In this document: positions 43,867 to 53,907 of the stretch, piece after piece | Position numbering within the stretch: position 1 is the stretch's first letter | Layout: every line of letters begins with the position of its first letter | Source: Ignatzschineria indica | GTDB lineage: Bacteria > Pseudomonadota > Gammaproteobacteria > Cardiobacteriales > Wohlfahrtiimonadaceae | DNA: 64,000 bases | Direction of reading: 5' to 3' | NCBI RefSeq assembly: GCF_003121925.1 | Contig: NZ_QEWR01000002.1 | Coordinates: 558,001 to 622,000 of the forward strand | Notes under the pieces: generated by a model | Told to the model about the DNA's origin: nothing | What the model saw: only the letters and a program-made list of their open reading frames with translations | The model's database searches: none | Position numbers and translations under genes: made by a program

Positions 43867-45093
43867 TCACTCATCAGACACTCTATTCTCCCCAGCTACT
43901 GAGCAAAAATTGATCACCACATATTCAGAGCGAGTGCCAATTCTAAATTTCCCACCCCATACACCTAAACCAGAGCTGATTAAAAAATGGTCTTCTCCGA
44001 AGCTTGTTAAGCCTGAAGAGATTTGATGGAGATAATCGGTCGCATACATATAGGGCCATACTTGACCATCATGTGTATGTCCAGAGAGCTGTAAAAAGGA
44101 CCCCTTTCCCCTTCTAGATGCTAATGTGCCGGCAATATCTCCCGGCTGATGATCTAAGATAATCAGTGGAGCTGTAGAATCGATCTCATCGACAACGTCT
44201 AAAAGAGATGAGAGTGTTGCCCGCTCACGATTCATTTTGTCATCTCGGCCCATCAAGATCAGCCCTTCAGGTAATAAAACGACCTCATCTCGCAATAGTG
44301 TAATGCCACTTTTAGCAAAAAAGGGGATACTCTGCTCCACACCGGCAATATACTCATGATTCCCTAAAACAGCATAGATGCCTTTAGAGACCGAGAGTTC
44401 TGCCAAAATCTGCTCCATTTTACCGGCATAGAGAGGTCTAAGATCATTATCGATAAGATCTCCGGCAATCAGAAGGTAATCAGCTTCTTCTGCATTGAGC
44501 ATCTCAACCCAGCGTTTGAGCTCTGCCCCTTGAATGGTATGTCCTAGATGGAGATCACTCACCATCACCACTTTAAATGACGTCTCACCACTCTGACTCC
44601 CCTTATCTACTCTATCTGCCGGTAATAGACAAGCTTTCTCATCTATCAATTGCAGATCAGCCAGATCGAAAAAATATTCTCGGCGCGCCTTCTCCTCATA
44701 AACCCAATGTCCGATGGAGAAAAAGAGAAGATAGAAGAGCGCAAGAGAGAGAAACAGTTTGCCATTTGCAAGGCGGAAAGCATCGATTCTCTTCGGCGAT
44801 ATCCACTGGGTAAAACGATTGATAAGCCGAAAGAGATCGAGCAGAAGAGGCGGAATCAGAAAATAGATCAATCCAACCATCCATGTTGCTCCCACCAGAT
44901 AGAGTGGCCGCACAATCTCTCCTGGAAGCAGCCGCCCTAAAAGCATCACTAACGGCATACTGATGGTAAGCAGTAATGCTCCAATAGCCCCGAATATCCT
45001 TACAATTCGATATTGGGGGAGCATCTGATAGTAGCGCCACAAAATATAGTTCTGAATCGAGAGATAGAGCGCCATAACGACAACAAATAACAT
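43867..45093 (-). CDS. Membrane-anchored metallophosphoesterase
   Basis: Calcineurin-like phosphoesterase of the YkuE/YaeI type, 408 residues. Four hydrophobic helices occupy about 1-150; the catalytic domain follows with all metal-binding motifs: VSDLHLGH, LIAGDLIDND, AVLGNHEY, LDHQPGDI and SGHTHDGQVWP. Relatives act on lipid or cell-wall phosphodiesters, but the substrate here is unknown. The GTG at 45096 is immediately followed by the ATG used here. It begins 14 bases after nadE, so the two likely form an operon. Confidence 0.9.
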   Translation of the reverse strand: MLFVVVMALYLSIQNYILWRYYQMLPQYRIVRIFGAIGALLLTISMPLVMLLGRLLPGEIVRPLYLVGATWMVGLIYFLIPPLLLDLFRLINRFTQWISPKRIDAFRLANGKLFLSLALFYLLFFSIGHWVYEEKARREYFFDLADLQLIDEKACLLPADRVDKGSQSGETSFKVVMVSDLHLGHTIQGAELKRWVEMLNAEEADYLLIAGDLIDNDLRPLYAGKMEQILAELSVSKGIYAVLGNHEYIAGVEQSIPFFAKSGITLLRDEVVLLPEGLILMGRDDKMNRERATLSSLLDVVDEIDSTAPLIILDHQPGDIAGTLASRRGKGSFLQLSGHTHDGQVWPYMYATDYLHQISSGLTSFGEDHFLISSGLGVWGGKFRIGTRSEYVVINFCSVAGENRVSDE

Positions 45094-45107
45094 CACTCTT
45101 TAACCTT

Positions 45108-45857
45108 TTAACGTTGAGGTTTTTGCGGAGTCCGGGGCATTGCCCGTTTATGATGGGAGCGTTCATGCCAATAATTGATTCGCTCTAATTCTGCTTCTGT
45201 CACCGCTTCACCTCTTAAGTGACGATTCAGTGCATGATAGGTAACACCCATCTCATCTTCATCTGTTTGTGCCTCCCAAAGGCCTGCCGAAGGTTTCTTA
45301 TCGATAATCTTTTGAGGAACGCCTAATATCTCCGCAAGTTGAAAAATCTCCTCTTTATCGAGATGAATCAGAGGAGCGATATCAACACCACCATCCCCAA
45401 ACTTTGTGAAATAACCGGTATACCACTCAACTGCATTATCGGTGCCAACGACAACACCATTTTGTGTCTGCGCAATGAGGTAGAGCGTCGTCATCCGCAA
45501 TCTTGCACTACTATTTCCGGAAATAACACGATCTTTAGCGATATCTCCCGTATGGTTATAGCGCTCCCCGACGGCATGCATCAATTGATTATGTGTCTCT
45601 GTTAAATCAACGATATGGTAAGGCAAGCCGGCACTCTCCATCACCAATTTAGCATCATTAAGATCATCTGGATGACTATGAGAAGGCATCATAACCCCCA
45701 ATGCCCGCTCTGAAAATCGTCTCCTTAATAGAAAAGCGATCACAGCTGAATCAACACCACCACTAACACCAAAAATGAAATTATCTGCCTGACGATACTG
45801 CAGTTCTGCTTCTAACCAATGCTCTAACTCAATAATATAATTTTCTAAATATTGCAT
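45108..45857 (-). CDS. nadE: NAD synthetase (ammonia- or glutamine-dependent, single domain)
   Basis: Converts nicotinate adenine dinucleotide to NAD. The 249-residue protein is the single-domain NadE form, so it uses ammonia directly or via another glutaminase. P-loop SGGVDSAV (Ser32-), NSSARLRMTTLYLIA, GTDNAVEWYTGYFTKFGDGG, KKPSAGLWEAQTDEDEMG are all family hallmarks. GGAAGG precedes the ATG. Its upstream neighbour is the nicotinate phosphoribosyltransferase, another NAD salvage enzyme. Confidence 0.96.
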   Translation of the reverse strand: MQYLENYIIELEHWLEAELQYRQADNFIFGVSGGVDSAVIAFLLRRRFSERALGVMMPSHSHPDDLNDAKLVMESAGLPYHIVDLTETHNQLMHAVGERYNHTGDIAKDRVISGNSSARLRMTTLYLIAQTQNGVVVGTDNAVEWYTGYFTKFGDGGVDIAPLIHLDKEEIFQLAEILGVPQKIIDKKPSAGLWEAQTDEDEMGVTYHALNRHLRGEAVTEAELERINYWHERSHHKRAMPRTPQKPQR

Positions 45858-45889
45858 AACCGCTTCCTTCCTATTTCGCTGCCCATTGC

Positions 45890-45917
45890 AAAAGAGCGCG
45901 ATATCTCTATCACGCTC
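45890..45917 (-). terminator. Terminator after the nicotinate phosphoribosyltransferase gene
   Basis: GAGCGCGATA (45894-45903) pairs with TATCACGCTC (45908-45917), one mismatch, followed on the minus strand by TTTTG. It lies between the two NAD-salvage genes, so they are partly uncoupled. Confidence 0.7.
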
Positions 45918-46042
45918 TCAATTTTTATCTGAATGTTTATCTTTTATACTCTACTCTTTTACGCTCTATTGGCTCTATTGAATATCGATACCATCCGATA
46001 CCATCGATACTACCGATGATCGATGATGTCGACGACTGAATC

Positions 46043-47179
46043 CTAACGAATCTCATTATCACCGTAAAGAACTCGTTCAAGGCGAGGATTAGGTCGATAA
46101 CGACGCCCTGCTTTTGCTTGCTCTTGACCATCTAATAGAACATTATCGCCCGTAAAACTAATATTAACCTTCAATAGGCTCGAACCGACACCGTAGATAT
46201 CAACAGGAGTATTCTGCTTCTCAAACTCTGCGATCTTTTCTGCATTAAAACCACCACTCACAACGATCTTCACATTATTAAAGCCCTCTCGATCGAGCGC
46301 ATCTCTTAAAGCAAAGATTAAAGTGGGATTTGTTCCGCGCGGATCAAACGTCCCTAACTGATCTTGATGACGCATAAAATATTGATCTACCATGGTATTT
46401 GAGGTATCAACACGAACTGCTGAGAGTTTATCTCCAAAGTGACGTGCCACCTTCAGTGACTCTTCTACCGCATCATTATTATAATCGACCAAAACCATCA
46501 GCTTATCTTCTGGGAAGATCTCATGATATGCTTTTGCCGCAGCTAAAGTATCACCATTGAAGAGTTGAATTAAGGCATGTGGCATTGTTCCTAGCCCTTC
46601 AATTCCCCACCACTCATTCATTGCATGCGTCGCTTGCGCCGTTGATCCTCCAATAAAGGCCGCATAACCATCACCGGCCTGCTGGCTGAAGTGATCATCC
46701 CGATCTCCCATAAAGATAATCTCTTTATCGCCGGCAGCCTCTACCACTTCTAAAACATGGGTTGCTACCGATGTTCTACGCGCTAAAATGCCATCAATAA
46801 TTCCTTCGAGAAAACCAAAATCTTGATATCGCCCTGTAATGGTTAATACTGTCTCATATGCATCAATACGGTCACCATCATTGAGTGCCCAAATTTCAAG
46901 ATCTTCAGGATGATTCGCAAAAGCATGAAGAAGTGAGATCGCTTCATCGATCCCACATAATACAGCACCATTTTTACGCTGAAAAAATTGCATCGTTACA
47001 ATCTTGTCAGGCGCACATTGACGTGCGATCTCTGCCGTTTTTAAGAAGTAGACTGCGGAAAACCAGCCCTCGCCGACACGCTTATCAAACTTAAATGTCT
47101 TATTGGTCAATCGCTTGATCTTACCGCGATGTTTTAACTCATACTCTTTAATATCGTTTGCTATTGTTGTTGCTGTCAT
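46043..47179 (-). CDS. Nicotinate phosphoribosyltransferase
   Basis: Forms nicotinate mononucleotide from nicotinate and PRPP (Preiss-Handler salvage). 378 residues of the NAPRTase fold: LTNKTFKFDKRVGEGWFSAVYF near the N-terminus, GDRDDHFSQQAGDGYAAFIGGST, VDYNNDAVEESL, RVDTSN, and VVSGGFNAEKI / VYGVGSSL-like DIYGVGSSLL. It differs from the E. coli PncB type and is closer to the shorter TIGR01514-like group as I recall it. Neighbouring nadE completes the route to NAD. Confidence 0.88.
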   Translation of the reverse strand: MTATTIANDIKEYELKHRGKIKRLTNKTFKFDKRVGEGWFSAVYFLKTAEIARQCAPDKIVTMQFFQRKNGAVLCGIDEAISLLHAFANHPEDLEIWALNDGDRIDAYETVLTITGRYQDFGFLEGIIDGILARRTSVATHVLEVVEAAGDKEIIFMGDRDDHFSQQAGDGYAAFIGGSTAQATHAMNEWWGIEGLGTMPHALIQLFNGDTLAAAKAYHEIFPEDKLMVLVDYNNDAVEESLKVARHFGDKLSAVRVDTSNTMVDQYFMRHQDQLGTFDPRGTNPTLIFALRDALDREGFNNVKIVVSGGFNAEKIAEFEKQNTPVDIYGVGSSLLKVNISFTGDNVLLDGQEQAKAGRRYRPNPRLERVLYGDNEIR

Positions 47180-47428
47180 CTTTTGCGTCTCATACCCTTC
47201 TCAAGTGGGAGAAGATAGTTAATATCGTAGAAAGAAGTACTATAGCAAGGATCGATCAATATTTTCAATGATTCTTCCCTATTTCATCCAATCCTTTGAT
47301 CTTCATAAGCATCGAACGACAAACGATAAGGATCGATGAAGATGACAGAAAAGAGAGGAGATTTACAAAGAGTGGAAAAAGCGTTAAGTCTCTATAGAGT
47401 CGCGGTTAAAAATGGAGATAACAAAAAA

Positions 47429-47449
47429 CCGAAGTTATAATAACTTCGG
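47429..47449 (-). terminator. Terminator of the first tRNA-Asn
   Basis: CCGAAGTTA and TAACTTCGG form a 9-bp stem (47429-47449); on the minus strand six Ts follow. It starts 10 bases past the tRNA CCA end. Confidence 0.85.
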
Positions 47450-47458
47450 TTTCTTATC

Positions 47459-47535
47459 TGGCTCCTCGACCTGGGCTCGAACCAGGGACCCCTTGATTAA
47501 CAGTCAAGTGCTACTACCAACTGAGCTATCGAGGA
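47459..47535 (-). tRNA. tRNA-Asn (GTT), copy 1
   Basis: Mature body 47462-47535 (74 bases), with the CCA encoded at 47459-47461. Acceptor stem TCCTCGA/TCGAGGA, anticodon loop CTGTTAA (anticodon GTT), T-loop TTCGAGC with stem CCTGG/CCAGG. The D-arm reads GCTCAGTTGGTAGTAGC, a form common in tRNA-Asn. Followed by its own terminator. Confidence 0.95.
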
Positions 47536-47838
47536 TTAGAGATTAGGTATTATAATCATAATTTTTGATATTGCAACTTCTTTTTTAGCTTCAGACTCAA
47601 TTTGCTCTCAACTTGCTCTCAACTTACTCTCAATTTCCATTCAATTTTAGCAAATCCCCTTCTCTTGCTGCCACTCCATTCTAAGAAGAGAAGATATTCA
47701 ATAGGGAGATACTCAATAAAGGTAGTCTCAATAAAGATAAACTCAATAATATTACTCTACTCTTGCTAAGAGAGTTGAAAGAACAAAACCGAGGAGATGT
47801 AAGAGATAAAAAATAAGAGGAAAAAAGGGATAGAAAAA
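47536..47838. other. Spacer between the two tRNA-Asn genes
   Basis: About 300 bases without a gene. Contains CTCAACTTGCTCTCAACTTACTCTCAA-like tandem words (about 47604-47632, 11-bp period) and a second set of CTCAATA words near 47710-47750. The promoter of copy 1 should lie in the left part. Confidence 0.45.
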
Positions 47839-47861
47839 GCCGAAGTTATCATAACTTCGGC
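47839..47861 (-). terminator. Terminator of the second tRNA-Asn
   Basis: GCCGAAGTTAT pairs with ATAACTTCGGC around one base (47839-47861); TTTTTCTA follows on the minus strand. It is nearly identical to the hairpin at 47429-47449. Confidence 0.88.
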
Positions 47862-47869
47862 TTCTTATT

Positions 47870-47946
47870 TGGCTCCTCGACCTGGGCTCGAACCAGGGAC
47901 CCCTTGATTAACAGTCAAGTGCTACTACCAACTGAGCTATCGAGGA
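47870..47946 (-). tRNA. tRNA-Asn (GTT), copy 2
   Basis: Body 47873-47946 with encoded CCA at 47870-47872. The sequence is identical to copy 1 across the whole tRNA. Unit length copy to copy is 411 bases, and the flanking hairpins also match. Confidence 0.95.
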
Positions 47947-48064
47947 TTAACTTTGATGTATTATAGAGATCTTTCTCTAGATAGCAAGTGCAAAAATCGA
48001 TTCGTCTATTTTTAATACATCACGATGTTGCCTCACATCTCATTCAATCTCTAAAAGAGATCAA

Positions 48065-49918
48065 TTAACGTAATTTCTCTAAGCGAGAAACATCTCTTAC
48101 AGCACCAAAAGCTGCTGAGGTCGCTAAAGCTCCATACACCTTTAATGCATTAGAGACCTTGCGTGGACGCTCTTTTGCCGGCACAAAACCCTTCTCCCGT
48201 TGAACTTTCATCCGCTCTTCTAAGATCGCTTCCGGCACATTGAGATGAATTGAACGATTAGGAATATCGATAATGATCTCATCACCATTCTCTACAACGG
48301 CAATTAAACCACCATCAGCCGCTTCTGGAGAAACATGACCGATAGAGAGTCCTGAGGTTCCCCCAGAGAAGCGTCCATCGGTTAAAAGCGCACACTCCGC
48401 ATCGATCTTTTTACTCTTCAGATAAGAGGTCGGATAGAGCATCTCCTGCATTCCTGGTCCTCCTTTTGGCCCTTCATAACGGATAATAACCACTTCCCAA
48501 GGAGAGACTTCATCACCTAAAATGCCAGCAACAGCCGCATCTTGACTCTCATAGACACGCGCCTTACCAGTAAACTTAAGGATAGATGCATCAACACCTG
48601 CTGTCTTTACAATACAGCCATCGGTAGCTAAATTCCCATAGAGAATTGCAATCCCACCATCTTGACTATAAGCATGCTTAATATCACGGATACAACCTGA
48701 CTCACGATCGAGATCGAGTGTCTCAAAATGGCGATCTTGGGAGAATGCCTCAGTAGTTCTCACACCGCCGGGTGCTGCTTTATAGAAATCATGATGCTTC
48801 TCTGATCGACAGATATCCCACTCATCAAGCCCCTCTTTCAACGTTTTATGAGCAACGGTCGGCTGCTGATTATGAATTAGGCCTGCTCGATCAAGCTCCC
48901 CTAATATGCCATAAATCCCTCCGGCACGATGAACATCTTCCATATGATAGAGATTTGTTGAGGGCGAGACTTTCGAGAGATGAGGAACCTTACGAGAGAG
49001 ACGATCGATATCCTTCATCGTAAAATCGACCTTCGCCTCATGAGCTGCCGCTAAGAGATGGAGAACTGTATTGGTCGATCCCCCCATGGCAATATCGAGC
49101 ATCATCGCATTTTCAAAAGCATCAAAATTGACAATGTTCCGCGGTAATACCGCTTCATTTCCATTGATATAGTGATCCTTCGTAATTTTTACAATGGTTC
49201 GTGCGGCCTCTAAAAAGAGCTCTTTTCGGCGAGCGTGAGTTGCTAATAATGAGCCATTTCCGGGAAGTGCCAGTCCTAAAGCTTCTGTTAAGCAGTTCAT
49301 GGAATTTGCCGTAAACATACCAGAACAGGAGCCACACGTAGGACAAGCTGCGCTCTCAATTGCCGAAACCTTCTCATCTGCAGCATCATCACTTGCCGCC
49401 ATCACCATTGCATCAACGAGGTCGAGCTTCATCGACTCGCCATCCCAAGTGATCTTTCCAGCCTCCATGGGGCCACCGGAGACAAAAATAGTGGGGATAT
49501 TGAGGCGTAACGCTGCCATTAACATTCCCGGCGTAATCTTGTCGCAGTTAGAGATACAGATCAAAGCATCTGCACAATGCGCATTAACCATATACTCCAC
49601 TGAGTCTGCAATAAGATCACGGCTCGGCAGTGAGTAGAGCATTCCATCATGACCCATTGCTATTCCATCATCGACGGCGATTGTATTAAACTCTTTAGCA
49701 ACACCGCCGGTAGCTTCGATCTCTCTTGCTACCATCTGTCCTAAATCTTTTAGATGGACATGTCCCGGTACAAATTGGGTAAATGAGTTAGCCACAGCGA
49801 TAATTGGCTTTTTAAAATCTTCATCTGTCATTCCTGTTGCACGCCATAACGAACGCGCACCGGCCATATTTCGCCCTTGTGTTGATGTATGTGAACGATA
49901 CTTTGGATCTTGAACCAT
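48065..49918 (-). CDS. ilvD: Dihydroxy-acid dehydratase
   Basis: Fe-S enzyme of branched-chain amino-acid synthesis. 617 residues from the ATG at 49918, which begins [20 protein letters not shown], aligned with E. coli IlvD (616). An upstream in-frame region to 50056 is basic and not conserved. Cluster and active-site segments are [43 protein letters not shown] and [12 protein letters not shown]-like [25 protein letters not shown] precedes the ATG. No ilv neighbours. Confidence 0.97.
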   Translation of the reverse strand: MVQDPKYRSHTSTQGRNMAGARSLWRATGMTDEDFKKPIIAVANSFTQFVPGHVHLKDLGQMVAREIEATGGVAKEFNTIAVDDGIAMGHDGMLYSLPSRDLIADSVEYMVNAHCADALICISNCDKITPGMLMAALRLNIPTIFVSGGPMEAGKITWDGESMKLDLVDAMVMAASDDAADEKVSAIESAACPTCGSCSGMFTANSMNCLTEALGLALPGNGSLLATHARRKELFLEAARTIVKITKDHYINGNEAVLPRNIVNFDAFENAMMLDIAMGGSTNTVLHLLAAAHEAKVDFTMKDIDRLSRKVPHLSKVSPSTNLYHMEDVHRAGGIYGILGELDRAGLIHNQQPTVAHKTLKEGLDEWDICRSEKHHDFYKAAPGGVRTTEAFSQDRHFETLDLDRESGCIRDIKHAYSQDGGIAILYGNLATDGCIVKTAGVDASILKFTGKARVYESQDAAVAGILGDEVSPWEVVIIRYEGPKGGPGMQEMLYPTSYLKSKKIDAECALLTDGRFSGGTSGLSIGHVSPEAADGGLIAVVENGDEIIIDIPNRSIHLNVPEAILEERMKVQREKGFVPAKERPRKVSNALKVYGALATSAAFGAVRDVSRLEKLR

Positions 49919-50486
49919 CTCTATTCCTCTATTCTCCGTAATTTTCTTTTCTAACTTTTCTAACTTTTCTCTGACAGGCCTACTCATCGATACTCTTTTA
50001 GAGTACTCTTTAAAATAATCTTTAGAGTAATGATCGATATCTCTTGAAAATACCATATAAAACGCACTATCAGCGAAACTGATAGCGTATGGGGTTAGTA
50101 TAGTTTCAATCTTTTTTGATAAGTAAAAATGCTCGTTGAAGCTGATCTTTTCGCTCTACTGTGATGGGGTACATCATTCATCTCTCGAGACAACAGGGGT
50201 ACATTGTTCGATCTTAATAGCGATTTTGCAAGAGCTCTCTCTTAGACCTCTCCTAGATCTCTTTCCAAGTACTTTTCCAAAAAAGTACTTTTCAATAACT
50301 TTTTCAATAACTTTTTCAATAACTATAGAGTAAAGCTATCACTAACTTAGAGGAAAATAAATAGCTAAGATAGAAATCACTGGCAATCACTAAGAAGCAA
50401 GTATACTCCTTGATCTACTACAATGAAGGAAGGTGCTCTCTTGCCTACTCAATTCTCAAAACACTATCCACGCCACTACTTACCTT
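49919..50486. other. Leader/spacer upstream of ilvD
   Basis: About 570 bases. Includes a direct repeat CTTTTCTAACTTTTCTAA (about 49944-49965), a small hairpin CTATCAG-CGAAA-CTGATAG (50067-50085), and several AACTTTTTCAAT repeats (about 50290-50325). I looked for a leucine/valine/isoleucine-rich leader peptide on the ilvD strand and found none convincing. Confidence 0.4.
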
Positions 50487-50924
50487 TTACGCTATAAATT
50501 CCCCATCAATATACTTCAACAATCCACTACTATCCTTAATAAAGCGACTCTTCTCACACATCTTATAGACCTGATGATTCTCACGATAACGCGCCTCAAA
50601 AGTGACATATTGCTCACCTTGATCATTTTCAGCACAACTTTTGATCACTTTAAGATAGAACCACTGTTGCTCCGGCGATAATGTCAATGTTTCAGGACGA
50701 GTCTCCTCATGCCAACTACTTAAAAGATAGCGCTCTAACCCCATAACAAAAGCACTATAGCGCGACCGCATCAATTGCTCCCCATTTAAAGGAGCCTTCC
50801 CAAGATGAAGCAGTTCACAGCAATCATGGTATTCACAACCACTTTGACAAGGACAGATCAGAGTATTCCTCTCTCCCTTCTTCCCCTTTTTATGCCATTG
50901 TCCGCTTCCATTTGTCGTGGTCAT
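50487..50924 (-). CDS. YchJ family SEC-C motif protein
   Basis: 145-residue protein of the YchJ/UPF0225 group. It has a Cys-rich N-terminal SEC-C motif (CPCQSGCEYHDCC, about residues 24-36) and the YchJ-type middle domain (QLMRSRYSAFVMGLERYLLSSWH, EQYVTFEARYRE, KSRFIKDSSGLLKYIDG). The second, C-terminal SEC-C motif of E. coli YchJ is absent, and the N-terminal 20 residues are extended. Function unknown; SEC-C binds zinc. GGAGAG precedes the ATG. Confidence 0.88.
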   Translation of the reverse strand: MTTTNGSGQWHKKGKKGERNTLICPCQSGCEYHDCCELLHLGKAPLNGEQLMRSRYSAFVMGLERYLLSSWHEETRPETLTLSPEQQWFYLKVIKSCAENDQGEQYVTFEARYRENHQVYKMCEKSRFIKDSSGLLKYIDGEFIA

Positions 50925-51148
50925 CTATCTCTCCATTTAATATTAAATTGTGGCTATCAATACGGGTATAAATCGATTGAAGCCGCTTAAAGTGCTCAAA
51001 AAGAGGTGATCTTTTCCAAAATTTAAGATCTCTCATTTTACGCCTTTTTCACTTCGCAGAAAACTCTCCTACGCTTAACAAGCATTGTTACCACTTCGAA
51101 AAATATTAAAGAGAAAATCTGAAAATGCCTTTTCAGTAATCAACGATT

Positions 51149-53803
51149 ATGGTCACCCTTACATTTGCTTTTGTTCTTCAAGCGCTCTGGCTGATACTCT
51201 CACCCTACTCTCTTACTATAACCATTATCATATCTCTCATCGCCCTGCTCTTCATTCTGATCATTCGTCGGGCACTACAATATCTTCCTCAACTCTACAA
51301 TCGAATTTTGGCATTAAAAACGGATCTTCCCTTCAAACTCTCAATCCCTGTCATCTATTTACAAGCACAAATCAAACAGGCAGCTCTCAATGGAAGTACT
51401 CTCTTTTTACAAAAGGAGAAAAGCAATCAACTGCTCTTTTTTATAATCGGTCTTCTCTTCGCTACACCGCTCTATCTCTCGGCATTGATAGATTATCGAA
51501 CTATTTTAGAATCATTACCGGTTGAAATAGAGGCGACCTACCGTGTTATCTACAATAACTCCCCCTACAGCACCACAATTGAGATCGTAAAAGCTCATAA
51601 TAGTGAGAAAAATCTGCAAAAGAATCAGGAGAAGCAATCAAGATTACTAACAGCTCTCAAAGGCGCACAACTGCGTATCTACTCACTGCCTCCTGATATT
51701 AAAAATCGACTAGAAGTCGGCGCACTCTATCGAGGAGATTTAGGATTACGCGCCCGATTTTTTCGCTCAATGCCGGGAGATCAACAACGAATATTACGTG
51801 TATTAGCGCGAAAAGAGATCGGTTATGGAAAGCTGATATCTTCACCTGAAAAGATAGAAGCGTCGCCTAAAATTGATCTTATTCGCCAAAAAGTGGCTGA
51901 CACAATGTTAAAAAATTATAGTAATGGTGCTTATATGAGTGCGCTCTCGGTGGGAAAGAGTGAAGCATTAACGCAGCATGATTGGCAAATCTTACGTGAG
52001 ACCGGCACGATCCATCTTGTTTCAATCTCTGGATTACATCTAACATTAACTGCATTCTATGCCTTTATTCTCTTTCGTATCCTCTTTGCCTTAATCGGCT
52101 GGCGACGCCCGGCACCCTACAAAATTGCGGCAGTTATCGCCATTGGTAGTGCTTGGGGTTATGCGCTCCTTGCCGGCATGAGTCTTCCGACTATTCGGGC
52201 GGCCATTATGTTTTCTGTTGCGATGCTCTCACTGCTTATTGAAAAGCCGATCTTTACCCTCAATAGCGTTGCTCTTGCCCTGCTGATCATCCTTTCAATC
52301 TGGCCTCTCTCCATTCTTATGCCGGGATTTTGGCTCTCCTTTACTGCCGTTACCATTTTAACCTTAACCGCTCGAGTCGTAAGTACAACAGTTAAAGGAG
52401 TTGTTCTCTCCCAACTGATTATCTCTCTTCTCTTAATTCCACTAACGGCTGCATTTTTCCAAGAGATCTCTCTGATCAGCCCCCTCATCAATCTATTTGC
52501 GATCCCATGGACCTCGTTAATGATTATGCCCTCGCTCCTATTAGGAACACTATTTCTTCCTTTTTCACAACTACTCGCTACGCCACTCCTCCTCTTTACC
52601 AATCAGAGTATTACAGTATTACGCTATGCCATTGAAGCAACAGCAAGTCTTCCTTTTGCCGCAGTAGAGACAACTTCAATAACACTCGAAATAGCCCTTA
52701 TCGCAACAATACTCGCTCTTTATTGGATCGCCCATATCCCCAAGATACAACTCCGACGAAATAGGGAGAACACATTTCAATGGTTCTTAACAGATCAAAG
52801 AGCGGGAAGAAAGAATCAGACTAGCAAGCAGATCAGAAATAGAACGCGTTATTTATTGATCGCTTATCTCTTAGGGGGAGTGCTTTCTATGCTATGTTTC
52901 AGTATGATACTCTTTGATCGCCCTATTACAGATAAACCCCTTAACGAGATATCTCTCACAAGTCATCAAGAAGTAGAGAAAAGCTGGGGAAAAGAGAGGC
53001 TCTACCTCTATCAACTTCCCGTCGGTGAAGGGCTCTCCTTCTATCTTCAACTAGGAGATTATCAGCTCCTCTATGATAGTGGAAATCGCTTTGGTGCTTT
53101 TGATGCCGGTAGAGATGTGATTGTTCCCTTCTTAAAAAGAAGAGGGATCAATCATCTCACTCACTTAATTTTAACGCAAAATAATCAACAACATATTGGT
53201 GGAACTCGCTCACTTCGAGAAGCCATCCCCATTAAACAGATCTTTGCTCATCGCTCGATAGCTCCAATGATCGATCAGGCTCAAGAGTGCCAAAGACTCT
53301 CCTATCGCTCAAAAACAATCTCTATTGAGCCCATTAAGAGAATCCGCTCTAGCTGTGCTTATCGCATTCTCTATCAAGATCAATTATTGCTCTATCTTCT
53401 CTCCGATATTAGCCAATCTGAATGGCGCCACATTACCCATGTAGCGCTTCCTCAAGATCTACAATATACCAATATCAGTCAATTAATTCTCCTCTATCCA
53501 AACCAAGGACGGAGCCGTTTTAATATCGACCTTAATAAGACTTTAAATCGAATCGTCAAAGAGATCCTGAAAGAGAGAGAGGAGAATAATCTACAATCGA
53601 CTATTCTCCTCTCTACAAAGTTTCCTCAAAAAGCATTGCGCTCTATCGACAATATTGAGTATTACAATGGCTATTTGGGTGCTATAGAGATGACAATCAC
53701 TCCCGATAGCGCCTCACAACATACGTCCCAATTAGATATTCAAATCAAGAACTATGCAGATTCTAACCGATATTGGTGGGCAAAATATCATCTTCCCCAC
53801 TAA
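51149..53803 (+). CDS. comEC: DNA internalisation competence protein ComEC/Rec2
   Basis: Inner-membrane channel through which single-stranded DNA enters during transformation. The 884 residues comprise N-terminal helices and DUF4131-like region (about 1-240), the Competence domain (about 255-520) with HLVSISGLHLTLTAFYAF, and a C-terminal metallo-beta-lactamase-like domain (about 610-850). The MBL motif, normally THxDxDHxGG, reads TQNNQQHIGG here (676-685), so three of four ligands are lost, and the later HHGS and GD motifs are not evident (LYPNQGRS, SDIS). The ribosome-binding site is weak. It faces away from ychJ. Confidence 0.92.
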   Translation: MVTLTFAFVLQALWLILSPYSLTITIIISLIALLFILIIRRALQYLPQLYNRILALKTDLPFKLSIPVIYLQAQIKQAALNGSTLFLQKEKSNQLLFFIIGLLFATPLYLSALIDYRTILESLPVEIEATYRVIYNNSPYSTTIEIVKAHNSEKNLQKNQEKQSRLLTALKGAQLRIYSLPPDIKNRLEVGALYRGDLGLRARFFRSMPGDQQRILRVLARKEIGYGKLISSPEKIEASPKIDLIRQKVADTMLKNYSNGAYMSALSVGKSEALTQHDWQILRETGTIHLVSISGLHLTLTAFYAFILFRILFALIGWRRPAPYKIAAVIAIGSAWGYALLAGMSLPTIRAAIMFSVAMLSLLIEKPIFTLNSVALALLIILSIWPLSILMPGFWLSFTAVTILTLTARVVSTTVKGVVLSQLIISLLLIPLTAAFFQEISLISPLINLFAIPWTSLMIMPSLLLGTLFLPFSQLLATPLLLFTNQSITVLRYAIEATASLPFAAVETTSITLEIALIATILALYWIAHIPKIQLRRNRENTFQWFLTDQRAGRKNQTSKQIRNRTRYLLIAYLLGGVLSMLCFSMILFDRPITDKPLNEISLTSHQEVEKSWGKERLYLYQLPVGEGLSFYLQLGDYQLLYDSGNRFGAFDAGRDVIVPFLKRRGINHLTHLILTQNNQQHIGGTRSLREAIPIKQIFAHRSIAPMIDQAQECQRLSYRSKTISIEPIKRIRSSCAYRILYQDQLLLYLLSDISQSEWRHITHVALPQDLQYTNISQLILLYPNQGRSRFNIDLNKTLNRIVKEILKEREENNLQSTILLSTKFPQKALRSIDNIEYYNGYLGAIEMTITPDSASQHTSQLDIQIKNYADSNRYWWAKYHLPH

Positions 53804-53907
53804 TAGCACAACCAAAAGATCTCAACTGACAGCTCTTTAACTCGCTGATTGCTAACGACGAATATGGGCTTGATCATCTTCTCTTTTATAAATGCAGGCT
53901 TTACCAC

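Noticed and set aside
50136-50240. GGGGTACATCATTC / GGGGTACATTGTTC repeat near the ilvD leader as possible regulator site
   Set aside because: Only two imperfect copies with no regular spacing, 200+ bases from the ilvD start.
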